A stretch of 64,000 bases of DNA, from the NCBI RefSeq assembly GCF_020497125.1, contig NC_059075.1, positions 39,654,003-39,718,002 on the forward strand, given 5' to 3'. Below are positions 55,925 to 64,000 of the stretch, in pieces. A model generated the notes under the pieces. The model searched no databases, was not told where the DNA came from, and worked only from the letters and a program-made list of their open reading frames with translations. A program made the translations under genes and the position numbers. The stretch comes from Mauremys mutica. Taxonomy: Eukaryota > Chordata > Testudines > Geoemydidae. Positions within the stretch are counted from its first letter, which is position 1, and each line of letters starts with the position of its first letter.

Positions 55925-56170
55925 AACCAGAATAGATCTAATGTAATAAACTCCCAAGTGTGGGAGCAGCAGCCTGGATGGAACTCAGATCCTCCTGCTC
56001 TGAAAGCACAAGCTCCTACCAAATGAGCTAATGGGTTCCTCCATTTGCTATTATCAGTGTGGGACCCAGGACATATAGTTATAATTCCATCCAGCAGAGG
56101 ACAATAGCCATCTCTCTCACATCCATATAACCCAGTGGCACCTGTAATCTTCTGATAGTGAAATCCCCCA
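55925..56170 (-). mobile_element. tRNA-derived SINE
   Basis: On the minus strand the order is an A-box-like TTAGCTCATTTGGTAGGAG (56036-56018), 'gctttcagagcagg' and a B-box-like GAGTTCCATCC (55988-55978). Further upstream, 'aatagcaaatgg' and a 'tgggtcccac' block recall the SINE at 46486. The head could mislead a tRNA scan, but flanking sequence and mismatches argue for a SINE. Confidence 0.6.
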
Positions 56171-57185
56171 CACACCTCACTGGACTACAAACTTCCATCC
56201 TGTACAGAGGACCATTATAGGAATTTTCAATAAAGTGAAACAATTCAGGCCTCTCCTAATTCACTGCATCTGAATTCACTAAAGCAGATTCTCTTTGTTC
56301 ATGTTTCAGTAGCATATATACAGAGGCATACAGAGTTAATATCTTTTGATTATTTTTCTCTTGAGAAAATCTGGTGGCTTTTTAAAAAGCGCAATCTTAA
56401 ATACAGAAAACAAGAGAACAATCTGCAAGGAAAGCAAACGTACTGAAGTGACTAATAACTACACAGCACCAATTAATTTGTGTTGACATTTTCCTCCTGT
56501 GAAATGTCACCTTGATGCCCACTTAAGTGTATTTTAAAAAAGGTGCTGAACCTCATCCAACCAGACTCACAGTATGTGCATCAGACTGTCACTGTCTGCA
56601 CTATGTATTAGGTACTGCATCACTAGATGGAGCTCGTAATCTGTGAGATCTAAACTTTGCAGGGTTATAAAACCCCACACATTAAAGAAACAATGTAAAT
56701 CAACTAGATTTATATTCAACAAAGCTATTTAGGTTGTTTTGACTTTTTATTTTTTTAAAAATTGTGCCATATGTTCTTCAAACATAAATTGCAACACATT
56801 TGTGAAGGAGAGGGATTCGGGGAGCTGCAGGTTACAGAGATGCATGGCTTCCATTAGAAACAGCCAGCATCCGTAGACAACATTGTCTCCACAGTTGGCA
56901 GAAAAACTGCTGAGGCCAACACAAAGGGATTATTCCCATCAAGGACCCCCAGGTTTTTGTATTTGTCACTAATATCATGTGAGGGGAGTGAGTGTAGTAA
57001 TTGTGCCTTAGGGGTATCCTCCCTCATAACAGTGCTCTGAACTAGTTTGATTTCCTGGCCCAGACTCTTGCTTTCGCCATCAGTATGTGAAAGCATGCTC
57101 AGATCTTTCTCTCAGAGGTAGAAAGGGAGGAGGAAGTGCCTTAAACAGCTCAGACTAATCAATATGTAGTACTGAGTATCTACCA
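56171..57185. other. Unassigned non-coding DNA
   Basis: AT-rich; no gene or repeat recognised. Confidence 0.4.
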
Positions 57186-57187
57186 TC

Positions 57188-57312
57188 AATGGATCCCAAA
57201 GCACTTTGTAAATATGAATTAGTTAAGCCTCAGAAAACCCTGGGAAGTAGGTTTGGATTACAATCCCCAGTTTACTGATGGGAGAAACTGAGGCCCAGGA
57301 AGATTAAGGGCC
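57188..57312 (-). mobile_element. MIR-type CORE-SINE fragment
   Basis: 'aatccccagtttactgatgggagaaactgaggcccag' is the reverse-complement MIR core, preceded by its usual 'agcactttgtaaatatgaattag'. Confidence 0.68.
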
Positions 57313-58975
57313 AAATTTTCAAACCAAACTCACTTTATGGATGCCCAGTGTGAGACAACTAGGACCTGACTCTGAAAGATGCTGAGCCTCTGCTACTGCT
57401 AATGACTTCAGTTTGAGTTGTGGATACTTAGCATCTCTGTAAAGCAAGTCCTCAGTGTCTCAAATCCAGCACATACTTCTAAAAATCTTGATCTAAGTGA
57501 CTTGACCAGGTTACTCAGGCAGGCTTGGCAGAACTAGGAATAGCATCCAGAGCTCTTGATTTCTACTCCTTTGCCTTAATCACAAAAACATACTTCCTTA
57601 CCTTTATGGACATTAATAGATTCTGAATTAAATTGAAATTCAGTCTCCTCAGGTATGGGAAGAGGGGCTTAAAAGTTAGGAAGGAATCTCCCCCCCCACA
57701 GCATGTTCTCTGAAGGCAGATAGGAGGAGAAATATGTGCAGCAAGGAAAGATTATATTCTTACAGTTAATCTGAATGGCAAAGAAATATAAATGTTGAGG
57801 AGAGCAGGGTTCAGGGATTCATTGTTATCAAGTGACTTTTCAAAAGCTCATGTTGTCTGACTTCCTGGGGGAATTCTTTGCCATTGTGCAAATGCAGAAT
57901 TAATGTCCCCCACAGATTTTTCAACCCTGCAGAAGAATTGATTCTGACACGGTGAAGGGAAGCTGCAATTACACCTTTCACCCACCAGAGGTTGATGTGG
58001 CACCAGAAGAGAGGACAACTGGCTCACAGGCTGGAGCAGCCAGCCACAGAGAGGGAGGGGGCAGAGGCTGCCTTCCTCACAGCTCCCTGAATATGGGTGG
58101 GGGGGACGGACAGAGCAGGGCACATGGGGCTGCTGGGGAGTCATACAGACTGGGGTTTGGAAAGACTAGTGGGGGGGCACACTGAGGTGGGGGCACAGGA
58201 GCTAGTGGGGTAACAACATTGAGCCAGGAGTAGATTGGGAGTGGGGGTGCAGGGACACACGGGGACAGGGTCAGCTATTACTGACTGAACAGGAGCGGCT
58301 AGGGTCCAGCCAGGGTCTGTACAGGAGAGGCTCCCTAACAATCCTTCCCCCCGAAAAAACCTGTTCCATACTTCTCCCACCCACACCTAACAGCCTTCCA
58401 TGTGCACTCCCAGGCTCCTTCTCAGAAATTTACTTCCTTTTCCCTCAGCTCCTCCATTACCCCTGACTCCTCCAAGCTTTGCACTGCTTCTGAGGGGTGT
58501 GTGAAATACGTTTTTGTATAATAGTTTAAAATGAATTACTCAAAGTTCTGTAATAATATGCCTAGCAAGGAATCTATTTGTCAAAAAACATTTCCTGATC
58601 TTTTTTGTTGTCTGTATTGTTAGAGACATACTTGCTGATAGGTATTTTGAAATAAATTACCAAAATAATTGAAACTGATCTGGTATTGGCCATACTGATT
58701 ACATTGTTATTTTAACAAATAAAATATGCAGAATTTTAAAATGTGTGCTGAATTTTTAGGTGCAGAATTCTCCTGGAAATACAGTATGTATAAAGATCAT
58801 TTTACAGAGCCACACAGTGACAAGGCCACTCACTGGGAGCAGCTGGTGATCTCTTTAACTACTTCCCATTGCTTTCAGAATAAAACAGCTCCAAATGCAG
58901 ACATGGTTAAACAAGTAAGAACACTAAAGATCTTGGTGGTCAGTGTCAAGAGCTGACATTTGGATTTTGAATAAA
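57313..58975. other. Unassigned non-coding DNA
   Basis: GC-richer part at 58000-58330 produces frames on both strands without domains. No gene recognised. Confidence 0.4.
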
Positions 58976-59560
58976 AACTGTGATAGTGGATCAGATCAGT
59001 ATGGCCAATACCAGATGCTTCGGAGACAGGTACAAGAACCCCTACAGTGGACATTAATGGAATAGACTTTCTGTAGGGGAAGTAGCCTCCTTACTCCTAC
59101 AAATTAGAGATTGGTTTATGAGCTGAAGTTTAAAGGTTTATTATATTCCTTGAGATAAGATTTTTTTAACCCTATAGCATATATAATGTAATTCTGAATG
59201 TTCTTTTATTCGTATGAATACTTCACTTTTAAAAAAAATCCAACTTTGCTCTTGGCCTCAATGCTATCGTGTAGTAGTCAGTTGCACAGGCTAATTATAC
59301 ATTGTGTAAGAATGTATTTCCTTTTATCAATCAGCTTGAAATTTTCTACCTTTCAATTTAATTACATGTCCCTTGGTTCTTGTATTATGTCTAAGGGGTA
59401 ACAGATGCTCCTGATTCACCTTCTCTAGACCATTCATTATTTTGTATACTTCTGTCACATCTCATCTCCATTCAAACTAGTCTTTTCAATCTTTCTTCAT
59501 CTCCAGCATGGATATGGAAGTATCTCCATGTTTGTAACCACTTCCGTTATCTGTCTCTGA
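58976..59560 (-). mobile_element. CR1-type LINE, 3' fragment
   Basis: 'gatcagatcagtatggccaataccagatgc' and later 'ttcaatttaattacatgtcccttggttcttgtatt' with 'ccattcattattttgtatacttc' follow the antisense 3' UTR and C-terminal order of an old CR1 type, like the copies at 25822 and 59840. Confidence 0.6.
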
Positions 59561-59839
59561 ATCGGATAGGAAGAGAAGATTGTTTTATCAGAACAGAGTT
59601 CACCACTGAACCTAAAAGAGTTTTACTTCTAAACATGAATTTGTTTCCTAGCACAAAGTAATATCGAGAGATGTTACAGATATAACAGATACAGCTAATC
59701 TCCTTTCATGTACAAGGGGAGAAGTATCAGATTTTAAAGAGACAAACTGGGATACAAGCAAAGACCAATGAACAATCACTAACAGCATGCAAGAGAGGGG
59801 TCAATGCAAGTCCACTAGAGGCTTAGGAATTGCCATACT
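59561..59839. other. Unassigned non-coding DNA
   Basis: Short gap between two old CR1 fragments; nothing recognised. Confidence 0.35.
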
Positions 59840-60400
59840 CAATCATATCCAAGATCCATCTAGTCCAGTATCCTGTCTGACAGTGGCCAATAACAGAAGT
59901 TTCTGAGGAAGCTGTAAGATCCCTGCAGTAGACAAATGTGGGATAACCCCAGCCCCTACCCTGCCACACGCACAAGGTTTCATCCTGATCTCTAATAGAC
60001 AGACATTGGCTTAAATCCTAAAGCACGAAGTTTAATATCATTGCAAAATTTTATAACACTGTAAAATCATGTTATCCATAAAAATGTCCAATCCCTTTTA
60101 GAAACTAGCTAAGTTCTTGGGCTCGATGACTTTCGATGGTAGTGAGTTCCACAGTTCAATTATGCATTGTGTGGAAAAAGTATTTTCTTTTACCAGTTTT
60201 GAATTCACTACTTTTTAATGTTACTATCTACTTGTTCTTGTATTAGGAAACAGGAAGAAGAAAACATCCCAGTCTACTTCTTCCATAACATTCATTATTT
60301 TACATACTTGTATTATGTCCCCTCTTCTCTCGAAGATAATCAGTCTTTTCAATTTCTTTTCATATGAGAGCTTTTTCATGCCCTGTCTTTAGATGTTCTA
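59840..60400 (-). mobile_element. CR1-type LINE, 3' fragment
   Basis: 'atccatctagtccagtatcctgtctgacagtggcc' is the conserved start of this antisense CR1 type. It continues through 'tgagttccacagttcaatta' to 'ttatgtcccctcttctctcg'. Confidence 0.68.
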
Positions 60401-60427
60401 CAGCATATAACTAGAGCGTTTCTTCTG

Positions 60428-60530
60428 CTATGGGCCTGATTTTTCAAAAGGTGCTATGCATTTGCAATGCCAGATGAAGTCAATGGGAGCTACTGGCTCT
60501 CAGTACTTCTGAACATTGGGCCTATACAGT
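60428..60530. repeat. Short fold-back repeat
   Basis: Similar to 8347-8432: 'gggcctgatttttcaaaagg' at the left and 'ctgaacattgggcc' at the right are partly inverted. Confidence 0.35.
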
Positions 60531-61900
60531 CCCTTGAGAAGGAAATTGTTACACCACTGTATCCCTGCCCAATCTTTTCCTTGCCCCCACAAGATAGAAT
60601 ATCGGGCAGTTTAGTATGAATTTATTCTTCTGTAGCCCGTGACAGAGGAAAAAACCTGCCTTTTTCTCTTTTTTAATAATAGTCAGAATATTATTCTATT
60701 AAATGCCTTACCTCTCCCAAACACTGCCAGCCTCAACATCAAAGTGTGCATATTTCTACCCTAATAACTAACTGGAGACTTGAAGTAGATCTCCTCCCCT
60801 CCACCCCAACACTCTGTTTAAACTCAACCTGCAAAGCTTTTCCAAAGAACAATTTTGATTACTCTGGCTTCTGAAGGATTTTTTGCCTCTATTCCCTTAT
60901 CCTCAAGGGGCATAAAGGGCAGAGAATAAAGTGGCCTTTCTAGTCCTTTATGTTTTAACTCAAAAAGCATTAATAAAGGGCCCTGGAGGGCTGTGAAATG
61001 AAAAAAAAAAGTAAAATAGAGGAGCAATGAAAAATCCACAGTCTTGCCTGAAAACGGCCCCGTTTTAACCCTTTGGAGGATGGGGTTTGAGTTTTTCTAA
61101 CTTAAGACAACTGGGCTTCTAATAAAGCAGAGTGTATGAAGCCCATAAATTCCAATCTTTGTTTATTTAGTTAGTTTTTTCCATGACTATCCAACAAACC
61201 CTCACTTTGTACCAAACAAGGACAATGTGACAAATGAATGCAACTTCTGGATGAAGTTCCATCTGCTGCCACTAGGTCTGAATTTGGTGTGCAGTATTTC
61301 CAGTGCACTAAGAGCTCAGTCCGGCACTGGGGACCAAGGAGTAGTTTGAGAGGAACAGCTGACTGCCCTGCTTAACCAAAGGTGCTACCCTGAATGAATA
61401 TACCACAGTGGTCCTTTCAAAAGACACAGAGGCCATATAAACATGATAATTTAAACCCTAAGCCACAGACCTCAAAGTCCTCGAGACAGTCTTCGCTTTC
61501 ATCTTTTCAAGTGATAGTTATATTTGTTTTCAACACATTTTGTGAGACTATAGCAACTCTCATCGAAGTGGATTCCAAGGCAATTAAACTTATATAAATG
61601 AATCACTTTACATACTACAGAAGTGCAGCCACCTCTGAGGTGAAACATGACAGCTGTTTCAGAGTGTGCAGAAACATAAGCAACAGTACAGTTTAGGACA
61701 GGAAATGGAGTCTATCAAATTTAACAGGAATTGGAGGGGAGGGTTGGGAAGTTAGGGAAGCAGAATGCACCTTAATTGAAATTTAGCCAGAACACCAAGG
61801 TTAACACCCTAATTTCAGCCCCAAAAGTAGTCTGCTTCTGTGAAAGGTAGTCCCTAGCAGTAGTCCCTAGCACTAGGCCTGATCCTGAAAGTACTCTCAA
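60531..61900. other. Unassigned non-coding DNA
   Basis: No gene, RNA or named repeat recognised. Confidence 0.4.
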
Positions 61901-61901
61901 T

Positions 61902-62575
61902 TCATAGAATCATAGGTTAGGGTTGGAAGAGACCTCAGGGGGTCATCTAGTCCAACTCCCTACTCAAAGCAGGACCAACACCAACTAAATCACCCCAGCC
62001 AGGGCTTTGTCAAGATGGGCCTTAAAAACCACTAAGGATGGAGATTCCACCACCTTCCTAGCTAACCCATTCCAGTGCTTCACCACCCTCCTAGTGAAAT
62101 AGTTTTTCCTAATATCCAACCTAGACCTCCCCCACTGCAACTTGAGACCATTGCTCCTTGTTCTGTCATCTGTCATCACTGAGAACAGCCGAGCTCCATC
62201 CTCTTTGGAATCCCCCTTCAGATAGTTGAAGGCGGCTATCAAATCCCCCCTCACTCTTCTCTTCTGAAGACTAAATAAGCCCAGTTCCCTCACTCTCGCC
62301 TCATAAGTCACGTGTCCCAACCCCCTAATCAGTTTCTTTGCCCTCTGCTGGAATCTCTCCAATTTGTCCACATCTTTCTGCAGTGGGGGCCCCAAAACTG
62401 GATGCAATACTCCAGATGTGGCCTCACCAGTGCCAAATAGAGGGGAATAATCACTTCCCTCGATCTTCTGGCAATGCTCCTATTAATGCAGCCCAATATG
62501 CCATTAGCCTTCTTGACAACAAGGGCACACTGTTGACTCATATCCAGCTTCTCGTCCGCTGTAATCCTTCATCTC
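61902..62575 (-). mobile_element. CR1 LINE, 5'-truncated, one frameshift
   Basis: Begins on the + strand with TCATAGAATCATAGG. The minus-strand frame 62407-61985 (140 codons) carries GLGHVTYEARVRELGLFS and KAHLDKALAG, the CR1 C-terminus. The overlapping frame 62541-62329 carries [19 protein letters not shown] and [15 protein letters not shown], so one small indel separates the two near 62400. Same subfamily as 13211. Confidence 0.85.
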
Positions 62576-64000
62576 CTTTTCAGAATCAGGTCCACTGTGC
62601 TGGGGCACTTGAGTCTGCACTGAAGGCCAGCAACTGAGCCACCAGCATCAGTTCCTGCAGCACCAGGGTTTACCTCAAAGATCTTGATCTTCCACTGAAA
62701 TTCTGAACCAGCTCAACACTGTTTATAGTTTGTGTAATCTAAGGAGAACACAGCTCAAGACAGCCTGGTCACAGACTGTTTAACAGGGCTACAGTACACA
62801 GCCTTCAGTTCTAAATGCCTTGCTTGAAAGGAGTCATAATGAACTCTGAATGCTCAGCTCCTAGCCTACTAGTCCCATTGTGCACTCAAACTTTCAGAGT
62901 GAGGGCTGGGCTATTCATAACTTGCATTAAAGTGATTACATCAGTTTTTATTCACACACACTTTAGCGATTTCAGTGCAAGTCTCTGTGTGAACACTTAC
63001 TGTTATTTGGGAATAAAAAATGTCCTATTGCAATTTTAAGTCTTTTTGCCACTCACTGCTATGAATTACAATTACAACCAACTCAGCTACTGCAGTGCAA
63101 CTTCATGCAGACCTGCCCTGAGTTACTGCACTACGTCTCTTCTGCCCTCCCCTATTTTTCCCTTCCTCTTCAGAAACCTATACATTGCCAAACACACAAG
63201 TGCAGTCCATGGAGAGGAGAGGTCTGCATTCCATGACAGGCAACAGGTACCAAGCTGGAGAAAATCCTCTTGCCTTCCCCACAAACTCCTCAGTCTGCTC
63301 AACTGATTATATACAGGTCCTCTTCAGGTGGAATGGTGAGTTTCAGTTTCTAAATGGATTTAAGGACTAGCCCCTTTTTGGAGTACACTGAAGTAATCTA
63401 GTGGTGACAAAATCATAGATCATTTTAGCAAGGGCTGTATCTGACAGAACAGGTCACAACCTCCTGACCAGACACATGGAAAATTAAGCAGTCCTGGTCA
63501 CTACTTCTATTTGGTTAGGTAAAAGGAGCTGAGAATCTAACCCTATCCATAAGTGGCAAGCTTTGTAACAAATGAGGATCAAACCAGGGGAAGTGATATA
63601 ACATCCGCCAAATCATCCGGTTACTTCCCCCAACCAACCATAGCATTATCTAGATTGAGTCTCAGCAAACTCGCTCTCATCCATTCTGCAATCTCACCAG
63701 ACACTAGAAAAGATGCTCCTTTGCACTCTCTGGCCTAGAGAAAATGCTGAGAGCCCTTTGGCTTAGATTTTCTCTCTAACTCTCCTAGAAGTCTTACATA
63801 CACATTGACTAAGCAGTGATACAACAGAATATTGTGGTACTCCACATTAGAGAGCCACTGGGGCAGAATAGCATCTGTCCACTTTTGCCCTCTGAAATGT
63901 CTTGGTGAGAAAGGAGCAAAGCCACCAAGGAGCAGCCTTATCCACTCTTATCAGAGAGTACTCCAAGGAACTGAAAGCAAAATATATGGATAGCTGTTGA
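62576..64000. other. Unassigned non-coding DNA
   Basis: No gene or named repeat recognised to the end of the window. Confidence 0.4.

Noticed and set aside
55930..56050. A tRNA gene on the minus strand
   Set aside because: The boxes are recognisable, but the flanks resemble the SINE at 46486 and the cloverleaf cannot be completed.

Overview
This 64 kb window is vertebrate nuclear DNA, most likely from a cryptodiran turtle. The evidence is the repeats: many CR1 LINE copies of sauropsid type, a tRNA-derived SINE with a CR1-like tail (the tortoise Cry type), 5S-rRNA-derived SINEs, Penelope-like elements with a GIY-YIG endonuclease, and dense hAT-type MITEs. I found no host protein-coding exon, rRNA or functional tRNA gene that I can support. 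The window reads as intergenic or intronic sequence whose content is almost entirely transposable elements of different ages.

Layout. 0-10 kb: a CR1 tail, a small fold-back Penelope insertion, a MIR, a 5S-SINE and two hAT MITEs, then about 3.6 kb of unassigned DNA. 10-12 kb: a solo LTR (about 1.16 kb, 5-bp target duplication) and a hAT MITE. 13-16.4 kb: a CR1 copy and a Penelope-like element arranged as a head-to-head inverted dimer, with 298-bp arms and a 12-bp target duplication. 17-24 kb: further MITEs and a CR1 with an uninterrupted 411-codon reverse-transcriptase frame. 25.8-29 kb: a long decayed CR1 in antisense. 30-31 kb: a GC-rich hAT MITE with an internal minisatellite. 32-37 kb: a nested structure in which a GC-rich terminal-repeat element carries a young retrovirus-like insertion. 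37-49 kb: MIRs, hAT MITEs and tandem tRNA-SINEs. 49.7-50.5 kb: a decayed PIF/Harbinger transposase. 51-64 kb: a Cry-type SINE, a second tRNA-SINE, and CR1 tails.

The most interesting object is at 32867-36986. It is a 4,120-bp endogenous-retrovirus-type element with two 293-bp LTRs that are identical base for base, a 6-bp target duplication (AGCCCC), an 18-base primer-binding site matching tRNA-Trp, and a polypurine tract. I can recognise no gag, pro, pol or env product in its interior. Its 5' leader carries seven copies of one short hairpin (stem GCGGCT/AGCCGC) in two regular arrays and, next to the primer-binding site, a repeated stem with a compensatory base change. It looks like a recently active, trans-mobilised element whose main cargo is structured RNA. 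All comparisons were made by eye from the sequence; no database search was run.
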